Positions 9,014-18,365 are shown, numbered from the stretch's first letter. The stretch: 64,000 bases of DNA from Neisseria musculi (GCF_014297595.2 NZ_CP060414.2:2864410-2928409); one strand, 5' to 3'. Translations and numbers: made by a program. Notes: generated by a model from the sequence alone, not told the origin.

Positions 9014-10359
9014 CACAACACCATGGCGGCAATCCAGCCCGACACCATCAGCGGCAGGTTGTAGTGTAGAAACGTGGGGATAACCGTGTCGCGCATATGG
9101 TCGTGTTGGCCGTCTGTATTCAAACCGGCGGTGGGGCCGAGGGTGGAATCGGATGCGGGCGAACCGGCATCGCCCAGCGCGCCTGCCGTGCCGATAATCG
9201 CCAGCGTTGCCATCGGCGAGAAACCCATGCCCACGCACAGCGGCACATAAATCGCAGTGATAATCGGCAGGGTGGAAAACGAGCTGCCGATGCCCATGGT
9301 TACCAGCAGCCCCACCAGCAGCATCACAAAAGCGGCCATGCCTTTGCTGCCGGCAAACATATCGGCCGAGGCTTTCACCAGCGGCTCAATCTGGCCGGTA
9401 GCCTTCATCACTTCGGCGAAACCCTGTGCGGCAATCATAATAAAGCCGATCATCGCCATCATTTTCACGCCGTTGTTAAATACGGCATCGGCTTCGCCCC
9501 AGCGCACCACGCCGGCGGCCATAAACACGGCAAAGCCCACCATTGCGCCCAGCAGCAGCGAATCGGCCCACAATTGCACCACAAACGAAACCACAATCGC
9601 CGCCAACGCCACCCAGCTGCGGTAGGCCGACATTTTCGGCTGCACCATTACCTGATGGTTGGCCGCCACATCGGCAGAAGTGTTTTGATAGGCGCGCGGG
9701 CGGCGGTAGCTGAAAAACACTGCAATCAGTAGGCCGGCCACCATGCCCAAAGCGGGAATGGTCATGGCGTGAATCACGTTCACATTATCCACATTCAGCC
9801 CCGACTTGTTGATGTTGCCCACCAGAATCTGTTTCAGGAAAATTTCACCGAAGCCGTAGGGCAGCCACATATAGGTGGTTACCAGGCCGAAAGTCATCAG
9901 GCAGGCGAGCAGGCGGCGGTCGATCTGCATACGGTTGAACACCAACAGCAGCGGCGGAATAATCAGTGGGATAAAGGCGATATGGATAGGAATCAGGTTT
10001 TGACTCATGATACTCATGGCCAAGAGAGCCAGCAGCAGCCCCCATTTCACACCGCTGATGCGGCCCGGCACATTATCGCGCACATGGTTGGCATCCAAAC
10101 GGCGGATCACCGCATTGGCCAGCGTTTGCGGCAACCCCGAATGGGCGATGGCCACGGCGAACGCACCGAGCATGGCATAAGAAAGCGCAATCTGCGCGCC
10201 GTTGGAGAGGCCGGTTTGAAACACTTTCATGGTTTCCGCCAAGCCCAGTCCGGCTGCCAAGCCGCCGCAGAGTGCACCCAGCAGCAGGCTCAACACCACA
10301 TGTACGCGCGCAAGCGACAGCGCGAGCATCACAAAAACCGCAATCACTACGGCATTCAT
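9013..10359 (-). CDS. Na+/H+ antiporter family membrane protein (NhaC-like)
   Basis: This 448-aa protein has about 11-12 membrane helices and no soluble domain. It belongs to the ion-transporter-superfamily group annotated as Na+/H+ antiporter family, also found in Haemophilus and other mucosal bacteria. Conserved-looking stretches are MSQNLIPIHIAFIPLIIPPL, TYMWLPYGFGEIFL and GALGDAGSPASDSTLGPTAG. The substrate is not proven. I use the ATG at 10359 with GGAGAAA upstream; fourteen extra upstream codons look non-coding. It is translationally coupled to slyX. Confidence 0.8.
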   Translation of the reverse strand: MNAVVIAVFVMLALSLARVHVVLSLLLGALCGGLAAGLGLAETMKVFQTGLSNGAQIALSYAMLGAFAVAIAHSGLPQTLANAVIRRLDANHVRDNVPGRISGVKWGLLLALLAMSIMSQNLIPIHIAFIPLIIPPLLLVFNRMQIDRRLLACLMTFGLVTTYMWLPYGFGEIFLKQILVGNINKSGLNVDNVNVIHAMTIPALGMVAGLLIAVFFSYRRPRAYQNTSADVAANHQVMVQPKMSAYRSWVALAAIVVSFVVQLWADSLLLGAMVGFAVFMAAGVVRWGEADAVFNNGVKMMAMIGFIMIAAQGFAEVMKATGQIEPLVKASADMFAGSKGMAAFVMLLVGLLVTMGIGSSFSTLPIITAIYVPLCVGMGFSPMATLAIIGTAGALGDAGSPASDSTLGPTAGLNTDGQHDHMRDTVIPTFLHYNLPLMVSGWIAAMVL

Positions 10360-10720
10360 ATCGGTTTCTCCACAAAAATGGCGGCAGAACAGCCGCCTCA
10401 TGACGAATTTTCAACCAGTAGGATTTTACCTGCGGGCGGAAAGGTTTACAAATTTTACAATCCGGTCAAACGGTACGCCCCGGCAATTCAGCCGGCCAAC
10501 CTGATGGGAACAGATTTTCCACAAGGCGACAGGCGCATCGTGCAACGTGGTGCAGATCTGTTTTGCAGGAATAGCAATGCCGGCCTGCCCGGTTGCCATT
10601 GGCGGCATCTGTAGCGCAGCTGCGTGTTGCTTTGAGTGAAGGGCTGTCAGTAAGGTGCGCCATTGCCGCAAGGTGGGCCGGTCGGCCGCAGGGGCGTAAA
10701 CGGCAGCGTTTCAGACGGCC
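10360..10720. other. Intergenic region, no gene seen
   Basis: This 360-bp gap between the antiporter gene and the argA remnant holds short frames on both strands but none with coding features. A DUS copy (TTTCAGACGGCC) at about 10708-10719 directly follows the argA remnant and could act in its termination. Confidence 0.5.
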
Positions 10721-11920
10721 TCAAACGCCGGTGTCTGTGTGATAGACAAACACTTTCGATTGGCAGCCGCTTTCGCGGTATTCGCTCAGGCGTTCGGGCG
10801 GCGGCGATTCGCATGAGGCCGTCTGAAAGCCGCGTTCGAGAAACCACTCGCCGGTGTGGGTGGAGAGGGCGTAGAGGGTATGGGTGTTGCGGCTGCGGGC
10901 TTGCCCGATCAGGTGTTCGAGCAGCAGCCCGTCGTAGCCGCTGTCTCGGGCTTCGGGAGAAACCGCCGGGCAGGCCGATTCGCCGATGCCGGTGGTGGCA
11001 AAGGTTTTGAGGGCGACAGCCGTAAATGCACCGGTCGTGTTCCAACACAGAAAATCCGCCGATGTGGTTTTCAAGATATTCGCGGCTGCGGTGCCGTAAA
11101 ATGCCTTGCTCTTCGAGCGGACGGATAAGGGCGGTGATGTCGGGAATATCGCCGGTTTGCGCCTGCGGGATACTCATCAAGGCGCTGCCTGCCACGGAAG
11201 TGCCTACACCGTGGCGCGTAAATAGTTCGGCAATCAGGCCGCCGTTTTGGCGGCCGCTGAAAATATGGCTGTGCTTCACGCCGTTTTCCACAGCGTTGAT
11301 GGCCGACTGAAGCAGCCTGCGCTGGTTGTTTTGCGCGCGCCCGCTGCTGAGCAGGGCGCGGGCTTCCTGAGCGGAAAGGTTGGGTAAAACCTGCCTTTTT
11401 TGTTTAAAATTCCTTATTGTTCAACCAGATAAATCAGTTTTTCGGCCTGCGGGGCGATGGCGGCGGCTTCAGCGGTATCGCCCATGCTGAGATTGAAGGT
11501 TTTGCCGCTGAGCGAATAGCCGAGCGGAAACAAAGTTGCCTCCGGCAATGCACACGGGCTTGCCGCGCAGCAGGGTTGGGACCCAACCGAAGGAGAGGGC
11601 GGCTTCCATGTTGCTGCGCACCATGCCGCAGGCCTGCTTGACGTGGGTGAGTGTGGTTTCATCGGTGATGCGCCGCCCGTTATGGTATTGCGGGATAAGG
11701 CTGTTTGCCTGCAACAGGGTATCGATTTGTGTGCGCGAACCGTGCACCACAACCAGGCGCACACCTAGGCCGGCAAGCAGGTTTAAGTCGGCGGCGAGTA
11801 TTGGAAGGGTGGGCGGAGAGCAGGCTGCCCGCGATGCCGGTTACCAGCGTTTTACCGCGCAGGTAGTGGATATAGGGCGCGGCTTCCCGAAAGCTGCGGA
11901 TAAAATCAACGGGAGCGGCC
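10721..11920 (-). pseudogene. argA: Decayed argA (N-acetylglutamate synthase)
   Basis: Pieces of one ArgA-like protein lie in order but in different frames. An N-terminal piece has FREAAPYIHYLRGKTLV; then, shifted, RLVVVHGSRTQIDTLL, QYHNGRRITDETTL and VRSNMEAALSF (amino-acid-kinase domain); then GYSLSGKTFNLSMGDT up to a stop at 11414; then, in another frame, ENGVKHSHIFSGRQNGGLI and the start of the GNAT domain; and last SGYDGLLLEHLIGQA to the stop at 10721. At least four frameshifts are needed, no ATG or GTG is found at the 5' end, and the total is shorter than an intact gene. Arginine synthesis may continue through a bifunctional ArgJ. Confidence 0.88.
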
Positions 11921-11923
11921 GTC

Positions 11924-12343
11924 TCAAAGCATCAATATCAAATAAAAAAGCTGCATAATCAACACGGTGAGCGCGGTGAGTACGGCCAAAGTCCAGTTAA
12001 AGCCTTCTTTTGACGGATCCGGAACCTTGCTGTGGACGGCCCGGGCGTTGGCAGCGGGTTTGGTTTCGGCGGGTATCATGCTGTCGAGCAGGTCGGCGAT
12101 TTCGTTTTTCGACAAGGCTTTGTGTTGGCGGACGGCAGAGCCTATGGACCGCACCAGTTTGGTGTCGGTAGCGGCGCCCGGCAGTTGTTCGGGGGCGGCC
12201 TTGTGCGGGGTGTTGCTGATGTGGTGCTTGGCTTGGAAGAGGCCTTCGCATTTGGTGCAGACCACGAAACCTTGCGCCAGGTTCAGTTGGGTGTCTTTAA
12301 CGGCAAGCCGTGCTTTGCAGTGGGGGCAGACGCAGATGGGCAT
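11924..12343 (-). CDS. Zinc-ribbon protein with C-terminal membrane anchor
   Basis: This 139-aa protein starts with an MJ0042-type zinc ribbon (CPHCKARL at residues 5-12 and CTKCEGLF at about 29-36), followed by a polar linker and a single C-terminal membrane helix (about 118-138, LAVLTALTVLIMQLFYLI). This is a tail-anchored, cytoplasm-facing layout. Proteins of this kind are common next to prmA or in envelope loci, but their role is unknown. It ends just before the argA remnant, so it may once have headed a transcript with it. Confidence 0.8.
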   Translation of the reverse strand: MPICVCPHCKARLAVKDTQLNLAQGFVVCTKCEGLFQAKHHISNTPHKAAPEQLPGAATDTKLVRSIGSAVRQHKALSKNEIADLLDSMIPAETKPAANARAVHSKVPDPSKEGFNWTLAVLTALTVLIMQLFYLILML

Positions 12344-12448
12344 AAGAGTGATTGAAGACGTTTATTTATAGAAGCAGCTATTTTAAGATTTTTCAGACGG
12401 CATGGGAAGCTTGCACAGGGTTTGGCCGTTTTTCGGGTCAAACGGCCG

Positions 12449-12483
12449 CAGGCCGTCTGAAACAAATCTTTTCAGACGGCCTG
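12449..12483. repeat. Inverted DUS pair between divergent genes
   Basis: CAGGCCGTCTGAAA and TTTCAGACGGCCTG face each other across seven bases, giving a perfect 14-bp stem. Unusually it sits upstream of both flanking genes, which diverge, so it is unlikely to be a normal terminator. Another near-DUS copy is at about 12390. Confidence 0.65.
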
Positions 12484-12551
12484 TATGCTTCGTTGATACA
12501 ATAACCGTTTTATTTTTATGTGGCCGTGTGTTTTCGGATTAAGTGTTTGAT

Positions 12552-14087
12552 ATGCAGCAGAATTCTTCTAAAAATTGGCTGGCTGCGGCGGCCGTCTACA
12601 CAGACCGCCGCGCAGTTGCACTGTTTTTTCTCGGCTTTTCGGCAGGTGTGCCGATTTTGCTGATTTTTTCCAGTTTGTCGCTGTGGCTGCGCGAAGCGGG
12701 GGTGGAACGCAGCACGGTAACGATGTTCAGTTGGGCGGCTTTGGCCTATTCGTTCAAATTTGTGTGGGCGCCGCTGATCGATTCATTGCCGCTGCCGTTT
12801 TTCACCCGTGCGCTGGGCAAGCGGCGCGGTTGGCTGTTGTTTTCGCAGGTGATGGTGGTTGCGGCGGTTTGCAGCATAGCCATGATTAACCCTGTCGGCA
12901 ATACGGCATTGGTTTATATGGCCGCAGGCGCGGTGTTGCTGGGTTTTTCATCGGCCACGCAAGATGTGGTGATTGACGCCTACCGTATCGAAACGGCAGC
13001 AGACGATATCGCAATGCAGTCGGTAACGGCCGCCACTTATAACGCGGGCTACCGCGTAGGAATGATTGTGGCGGGCGCGGGCGCGCTGTTTTTAGCGGCG
13101 AGACTCGGTTCGCACGAAAACGCTTATGTATATGCAGCCTGGCGGCAAACTTATTTCATTATGGCCGCCGTAATGGGCGTGGGGGTGGCGGCAACGCTGC
13201 TGGTGCGCGAACCTGCCGCATCGGCGCAGCATACCGCTTCGCGCTCCACCGCCGACAATCTGCGCCTGCTGCTGCTGTTTGCTGTATCTGTGGGGGCGTT
13301 TGTGGCGGCATTCTCGCAATCGGGCAAGGTGCTGCCGCAGGGCGGGGGGCCGTTGGCGGCCTTCGGTTGGGAAGCCGTACGCCTGCTGCTTTCCGCCGCT
13401 GCCGCCGCCTCAGTGGGCGCAACGGTGGTGAAAAGCGGTGTGGTGCCTAAAAAGCTGGCCGCAGACACCTGGATACAGCCGATTACCGATTTTTTCGAAC
13501 GCTACGGCAAATCGGCGCTGCTGCTGTTGGCCTTAATCGGCGTTTACCGCATTTCCGACATCGTGGCAGGTGTGATTTCCAATGTGTTTTATCAGGACAT
13601 GGGCTTCAGCAAAGAAGAAATCGCCGCAGCGGTGAAAACCTTCGGCGTGGTGATGGCAGTGGCCGGCGGTTTTCTCGGCGGGTTGTTGTCGCAGAAATTC
13701 GCCCTGATGAAAATGATGATGGCAGGCGCAGTGCTGGCGGCACTGACCAACCTGCTGTTTGTGGTACTGGCCTACCGTGGGCACGATGTGGCGTTTATGT
13801 ATTTGGCGGTGGGGTTCGACAATCTCGCCGCAGGCTTGGCGGGCGCAGTGTTTATCGCCTTTTTGTCGGCACTCACCAATATCCGCTTCACCGCCGTGCA
13901 ATATGCGGTTTTCAGCTCGCTGATGACGCTGTTGCCCAAAACTTTAGGAGGCTATTCAGGCGCGATGGTCGATAAAATCGGCTACCCGGGTTTTTTTACA
14001 CTAACCGCGCTGTTGGGTGTGCCGGTATTGCTGCTGGTGTACTTGGCCGAGAAAAAACTATTCGCCAAAAACAGCAGCGGGGAATAA
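12552..14087 (+). CDS. ampG: AmpG-type muropeptide permease (MFS)
   Basis: This is a 511-aa MFS protein of the AmpG family with roughly 12-14 helices. AmpG-like stretches include GFSAGVPILLIFSSLSLWL, FSWAALAYSFKFVWAPLID and SSATQDVVIDAYRIE. AmpG takes up GlcNAc-anhydro-MurNAc muropeptides for recycling across the inner membrane; in Neisseria it limits peptidoglycan fragment release. An in-frame GTG at 12543 is an alternative start three codons upstream; its GGATT box fits slightly better, so the start is uncertain. Confidence 0.88.
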   Translation: MQQNSSKNWLAAAAVYTDRRAVALFFLGFSAGVPILLIFSSLSLWLREAGVERSTVTMFSWAALAYSFKFVWAPLIDSLPLPFFTRALGKRRGWLLFSQVMVVAAVCSIAMINPVGNTALVYMAAGAVLLGFSSATQDVVIDAYRIETAADDIAMQSVTAATYNAGYRVGMIVAGAGALFLAARLGSHENAYVYAAWRQTYFIMAAVMGVGVAATLLVREPAASAQHTASRSTADNLRLLLLFAVSVGAFVAAFSQSGKVLPQGGGPLAAFGWEAVRLLLSAAAAASVGATVVKSGVVPKKLAADTWIQPITDFFERYGKSALLLLALIGVYRISDIVAGVISNVFYQDMGFSKEEIAAAVKTFGVVMAVAGGFLGGLLSQKFALMKMMMAGAVLAALTNLLFVVLAYRGHDVAFMYLAVGFDNLAAGLAGAVFIAFLSALTNIRFTAVQYAVFSSLMTLLPKTLGGYSGAMVDKIGYPGFFTLTALLGVPVLLLVYLAEKKLFAKNSSGE

Positions 14088-14126
14088 GGCTGCCACAGCA
14101 AACCCGTTTGCGCCGGAAAACACCTT

Positions 14127-14197
14127 AGGCCGTCTGAAAAAACATCTTCAGGCCGTCTGAAAGGCTTAAATACCGCCATTTCCGCGTAGGCGGGAAT
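14127..14197. repeat. Two direct AG-DUS copies and a dRS3-like repeat
   Basis: AGGCCGTCTGAA occurs at 14127-14138 and 14150-14161 in the same direction. At 14178-14197, ATTTCC-GCGTAGGC-GGGAAT matches the neisserial dRS3 pattern ATTCCC-N8-GGGAAT with one mismatch. dRS3 copies are known targets of filamentous-phage integration in Neisseria; no phage gene is visible here. Confidence 0.6.
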
Positions 14198-14720
14198 CCG
14201 GATAGAATAGCGCAGAAATACAATAATTAAAGTGCATAATAATTAAAGTGTGGTCTATTTTGATCTGCACTTTAAATTAGTTGGTTGTTTAGTCTAACTT
14301 TTAGAGTACAGAGCATTTTACTTTGTTTATAAATTACATTTACCTTTGTTCCATTTGGGCGCTTGGGTACCGCATATCCCATAATTTAATAATTCATATT
14401 CCTTGTTTTTCATACAACTTTCAAAAGTATATACAACATCTAAAATAATATGCCCTTCTGTATCTTTTTCTCCTTTAATGCTAAATTTATTCAGCTGTTT
14501 ATCAATATTCATTCCTCCACAACTTTGTATATCTTTCCAATATTGTTCTGAGTCGGTATATCCAAACCGCCCCTTTTTTTGGAAAAGGGCGACATAAGGT
14601 TATTCCTCTCCTTTATCTTGGCAAAACACCATTTGTGGAGTGTAGAAACAACTATCAGCATAAAAACAACTATCAGAATAAAAACAACCTGTAATGGAGC
14701 TTATTAATAATAAAGGAAAA

Positions 14721-14728
14721 ATAAAATT
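14721..14728. repeat. 8-bp target duplication, left side of IS copy 1
   Basis: ATAAAATT abuts the left end of the element and is repeated exactly at 15449-15456 on the right. Confidence 0.92.
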
Positions 14729-15448
14729 GGGGCTGTACTAGATAACTAGGGAAATTTAACTTCAGGTTAGAATAATCCCTATGAGAAAAAGTCGTTTAAG
14801 TCAGTACAAGCAAAACAAACTGATTGAACTATTTGTTGCAGGTGTTACCGCCCGCACAGCGGCGCAATTAGTTAGCGTCAATAAAAATACCGCTGCCTAT
14901 TACTTCCACCGTTTGCGCTTACTTATCTATCACAACAGCCCGCATCTGGAAATGCTTGATGGTGAAGTAGAAGTTGATGAAAGCTATTTTGGCGGACAAC
15001 GCAAAGGCAAACGTGGTCGCGGTGCGGCTGGCAAAGTGGCTGTATTCGGGCTTTTGAAGCGTAATGGTAAGGTTTACACCGTTGCCGTACCCAATACACA
15101 AACTGCGACTTTATTGCCAATTATCCGCGAGCAAGTGAAGCCTGATAGCATTGTTTATACCGATTGTTACAAAAGTTATGACGTTCTTGATGTGAGCGAA
15201 TTTTCACATTTTCGGATCAATCACAGCACACATTTTGCTGAGCGACAAAATCACATTAACGGAATTGAGAACTTTTGGAACCAAGCAAAACGCCATTTAC
15301 GCAAGTTTAACGGCATTCCCAAAGAGCATTTTGAACTGTATTTGAAAGAGTGTGAATGGCGTTTTAACAACAGTGAGATAAAATTTCAAATTTCTATTTT
15401 AAAACAATTAGTAAAGCAGGATTTGTTCTAGTTATCTAGGACAGCCCC
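14729..15448 (+). mobile_element. IS1595-family (IS1016-like) insertion sequence, copy 1
   Basis: This 720-bp element is bounded by inverted ends GGGGCTGTACTAGATAACTAG (left) and GGGGCTGTCCTAGATAACTAG (right, complement), which differ at one base over 21. An exact 8-bp direct duplication of ATAAAATT flanks it. It holds one transposase gene. The 8-bp duplication and the GG-rich ends suit the IS1595 family. It landed inside the signal-peptide part of a lipoprotein gene. Confidence 0.95.
14781..15431 (+). CDS. IS1595/IS1016-like transposase
   Basis: This 216-aa transposase has a short N-terminal helix-turn-helix (GVTARTAAQLVSVNKNTAAYY) and the ISXO2-like catalytic domain: VDESYFGGQRKG (first Asp), VYTDCYKSYD (second Asp) and NGIENFWNQAKRHL (third position and Lys). 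It appears intact, and the protein is identical to the one in copy 2 at 20433-21083, so both are likely active or recently active. Confidence 0.93.
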   Translation: MRKSRLSQYKQNKLIELFVAGVTARTAAQLVSVNKNTAAYYFHRLRLLIYHNSPHLEMLDGEVEVDESYFGGQRKGKRGRGAAGKVAVFGLLKRNGKVYTVAVPNTQTATLLPIIREQVKPDSIVYTDCYKSYDVLDVSEFSHFRINHSTHFAERQNHINGIENFWNQAKRHLRKFNGIPKEHFELYLKECEWRFNNSEIKFQISILKQLVKQDLF

Positions 15449-15691
15449 ATAAAATTTAGTTTCATTTTTCCCCATTAATTACATTAATTATAAGAAGGAA
15501 ATTAAATTGATGTGGTGAGAATATGAAAGCGATGGGTAACAAATATATTTGGAACCCTGCTTGTACGGGTGGTGACGGGCTTGCGGCGGGTTGATAAAGA
15601 CAGATAAACTTTTCCGCACTATTTTGCGGGTTCTGCCCAGGTTGCAAACTGCTTGAGCAGAAAGCGCGGGCATCCTAGCCCCCCGACACTT

Positions 15692-15735
15692 GAGTCCGTC
15701 TGAAAACAAGTTGGTGTTTTGTTTCAGACGGACTC
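15692..15735. terminator. Hairpin from variant DUS pair after clpA
   Basis: GAGTCCGTCTGAAAAC and GTTTCAGACGGACTC form a 15-bp stem. The copies read AGTCCGTCTGAA, one base off the AG-DUS, and the change is compensated in the partner arm, so the stem was kept. It lies 30 bases after the clpA stop on the minus strand. The rest of 15466-15764 has no recognised feature. Confidence 0.72.
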
Positions 15736-15764
15736 TGTTTTCGCAGCGGCTCTCCAGACGGGTG

Positions 15765-18050
15765 TTACACCGCCGCAGCTGCCGCTTTGCGCGGCGCGGT
15801 TTTCTTAAACTTCAACACGGTTTGTTCTTTAGTCGCATCCCAGTCTATGCGCACGGAGCCGCCGTCGCTAAGGCGGCCGAACAGCAGCTCGTCGGCCAAC
15901 ACTTTGCGGATTTTTTCCTGGATCAGGCGGTTCATCGGGCGGGCGCCCATCTGAGGGTCGAAGCCTTTTTCGGCCAGATATTTGCGTAGTGCGGGGGTAA
16001 ATTCGGCTGCCACTTTTTTGTGGAGAAGCTGCTGCTCCAGTTGCAGCAGGAATTTATCCACAACTTTGGCAATCACGGCTTCGTTTAACGGTGCAAACGG
16101 AATAACGGCATCCAAACGGTTGCGGAATTCGGGCGTAAACAGTTTGTTGACGGCCTGCATTTCATCGCCCCGCCCGCGTTGTCCGGCAAAACCGATGGTG
16201 GGCCTGCTCAGGCTTTCTGCTCCTGCGTTGGTGGTCATGATGATGATTACGTTGCGGAAATCGGCACGCTTGCCGTTGTTGTCGGTGAGTGTTCCGTAAT
16301 CCATCACTTGCAGCAGTATGTTGAAAATATCGGGGTGGGCTTTTTCGATTTCATCGAGCAGCAGCACGCAAAACGGCTGCTTATTGACTGCTTCGGTGAT
16401 CAGCCCGCCCTGCTCGAAGCCCACATAACCCGGCGGTGCGCCGATCAGGCGTGAAACGGCATGGCGCTCCATGTATTCCGACATATCGAAGCGTTGCAGC
16501 GGCACGCCGAGCGAGAGGGCGAGTTGGCGCGCTGCTTCGGTTTTGCCCACGCCGGTGGGGCCGGAAAACAAAAAACTGCCGATGGGTTTGTCGGGCTGCC
16601 CCAAACCGGAGCGTGCCATTTTCACAGCAGCCGCTAAGGCTTCGATGGCGGCATCCTGCCCGAATACCTTGTTTTTCAAATCGCGGCTCAAATATTGCAA
16701 CATTTGTTTGTCGCTGTGCGATACGGTTTTTTCGGGAATGCGCGCTATTTTGGCCACTACCGTTTCGATTTGGGCTTTGCCGATCACTTTTTTCTGCTTG
16801 GATTTGGGCAGAATCTGCTGGGCGGCTCCGGCTTCGTCCATCACATCTATGGCTTTGTCGGGCAGAAAACGCTCGTTGATGTGGCGGGCCGACAATTCGG
16901 CAGCGGCCTCCAGCGCGCCTGCGGTGTAGCGTATTTGGTGGAAATCTTCGAAGGCACTTTTCAGGCCGTGCAGAATCTGTACGGTTTCGGCGATGCTCGG
17001 CTCGATGATGTCGATTTTCTGAAAACGGCGGCTTAAGGCATGGTCTTTATCGAAAATGGTGCGGTATTCGTGGTAGGTGGTGGCGCCGATGCAGCGTAGC
17101 CGGCCTTTGGCCAGTGCAGGCTTGAGCAGGTTGGAAGCGTCCATTGTGCCGCCCGAGGTACTGCCCGCGCCGATAATGGTGTGGATTTCATCTACAAACA
17201 ACACGGCATTGGGGATTTCCGCCAGTGCTTTTAAGACGGCCTTGATGCGCGCTTCGAAATCGCCGCGGTATTTGGTGCCGGCCAGCAGCGCGCCCATATC
17301 GAGCGAAAACACGGCGGCATTGCGAAGGGTGTCGGGCACTTGGCCTTTCGCAATCAAATGCGCCAAGCCTTCGGCCAGTGCAGTTTTGCCTACTCCGGCC
17401 TCGCCCACCAGCAGGGGGTTGTTTTTGCGGCGGCGGCAAAGGGTTTGCACCAAACGCTCCATCTCGTGTTTGCGGCCGATTAAAGGGTCGATGCGGCCTG
17501 CCTGCACCTCGGCATTGAGATTGACGGTGTAGTCGGCCAGTGCGTTGCCGCTGTCTGCGGTTTGGCTGTTGCCGTATTCTTCTTCACGGCCGCTGCCGTT
17601 GCTGCCGCCTTCGGGTGTGATGCCGTGGGCGAGACAGCGCAGCAAATCGTAGCGCGTAACCGATTGCAGTTGCAGAAAATACACTGCATGGCTGTCGGTT
17701 TCGTCCATCAGTGCCACCAGCACGTCCACCGGTTTCACTTCTTTTTTGCCGGCCGACTGCGCGTGTATCACCGCCCGCTGCAACACGCGCTGAAAGCCGA
17801 GGGTGGGCTCGGTTTCGGTGTTGTCGAACAGGTGCGGCGGCAAAGTGGGAGTATTGTCTAGCATGCTGCTGATCAGCTGTTCGGTAAGCACGCCGCAATC
17901 CGCGCCGCAGCGCGTTAAGATGCCGGCCACGTCTTCGCTTTGTTCGATGAGCGTCAACAGCAAGTGTTCCAAGCTGATCAGCTCGTATTTCTGTTTGCGT
18001 GCATCGGTGTAAATCTGTTGCAGAATCTGCTCGAGTTCGGCTGAAATCAT
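15765..18050 (-). CDS. clpA: ClpA, ATP-binding subunit of ClpAP protease
   Basis: This 761-aa AAA+ unfoldase has the full ClpA layout: an N-domain (1-145), a first ATPase module with Walker A GEAGVGKT at 216-223 and LFVDEIH, and a second module with Walker A GPTGVGKT at 497-504 and LLLDEIEKAHPDIF. It feeds substrates to ClpP in the cytoplasm. The start lies directly after the clpS stop (TGA-ATG, no gap), so the two are co-translated. The C-terminal tail is Ala/Lys-rich. No ClpP gene is in this window. Confidence 0.97.
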   Translation of the reverse strand: MISAELEQILQQIYTDARKQKYELISLEHLLLTLIEQSEDVAGILTRCGADCGVLTEQLISSMLDNTPTLPPHLFDNTETEPTLGFQRVLQRAVIHAQSAGKKEVKPVDVLVALMDETDSHAVYFLQLQSVTRYDLLRCLAHGITPEGGSNGSGREEEYGNSQTADSGNALADYTVNLNAEVQAGRIDPLIGRKHEMERLVQTLCRRRKNNPLLVGEAGVGKTALAEGLAHLIAKGQVPDTLRNAAVFSLDMGALLAGTKYRGDFEARIKAVLKALAEIPNAVLFVDEIHTIIGAGSTSGGTMDASNLLKPALAKGRLRCIGATTYHEYRTIFDKDHALSRRFQKIDIIEPSIAETVQILHGLKSAFEDFHQIRYTAGALEAAAELSARHINERFLPDKAIDVMDEAGAAQQILPKSKQKKVIGKAQIETVVAKIARIPEKTVSHSDKQMLQYLSRDLKNKVFGQDAAIEALAAAVKMARSGLGQPDKPIGSFLFSGPTGVGKTEAARQLALSLGVPLQRFDMSEYMERHAVSRLIGAPPGYVGFEQGGLITEAVNKQPFCVLLLDEIEKAHPDIFNILLQVMDYGTLTDNNGKRADFRNVIIIMTTNAGAESLSRPTIGFAGQRGRGDEMQAVNKLFTPEFRNRLDAVIPFAPLNEAVIAKVVDKFLLQLEQQLLHKKVAAEFTPALRKYLAEKGFDPQMGARPMNRLIQEKIRKVLADELLFGRLSDGGSVRIDWDATKEQTVLKFKKTAPRKAAAAAV

Positions 18051-18365
18051 TCAAATTTCCTCAACAATACATTGCAGCGGGTAGCCTTCGAGCCGTGCCC
18101 GCTGTAAAACCTGCTGTTGTTTGGTATCGGCGATATCGCGGGTGTAAATGCCGCAAAGCCCCCTGCCTTCGTGATGCACCAGCAGCATCACGGCAACCGC
18201 GCGCTCTTTGGGCAGCATAAAGATACCGGTGAGCACTTCCACCACGAAATTCATGGTGGTGTAGTCATCATTGAGCAGATAAACGCCATACCGTTTGGGC
18301 GGAGTGGTTTTCATACGGTCCAACAGTGCGGTTTCGGCATCGCGGCGGGTGTGGTTTTGGCTCAT
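18051..18365 (-). CDS. clpS: ClpS adaptor protein
   Basis: This 104-aa adaptor has the ClpS core YGVYLLNDDYTTMNFVVEVL, in which the DDYT segment and the following helix form the N-degron pocket, and HHEGRGLCGIYTRDIA. It binds the ClpA N-domain and delivers N-end-rule substrates. It is placed immediately before clpA in one operon, as in most Gram-negative bacteria. Confidence 0.97.
   Translation of the reverse strand: MSQNHTRRDAETALLDRMKTTPPKRYGVYLLNDDYTTMNFVVEVLTGIFMLPKERAVAVMLLVHHEGRGLCGIYTRDIADTKQQQVLQRARLEGYPLQCIVEEI

Larger units (their letters stand above)
14327..15465 (-). pseudogene. Small lipoprotein gene split by the IS and an in-frame stop
   Basis: Removing the 720-bp IS and one target duplication restores a frame that starts at the ATG at 15465 and ends at the stop at 14327 (137 codons). 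The restored N-terminus is MKLNFIFPLLLISSITGC, a lipoprotein signal with lipobox ITGC. The mature part is Cys-rich (CFYSDSCFYADSCFYTP) and later has YWKDIQSCGG, FESCMKNKEYELL and a Lys/Cys end. An in-frame TAA at 14600-14602 (codon 46) breaks it a second time. The distal part alone could be read from an ATG at 14512 preceded by GGAGGA, but it would lack the export signal. I do not know the function. Confidence 0.8.

Noticed and set aside
9769..10614. 281-aa plus-strand frame opposite the antiporter
   Set aside because: His/Gln-rich shadow of a membrane protein gene on the other strand.
14178..14197. dRS3-like repeat as a phage attachment site in use
   Set aside because: No phage genes lie near it and only one imperfect copy is present here.
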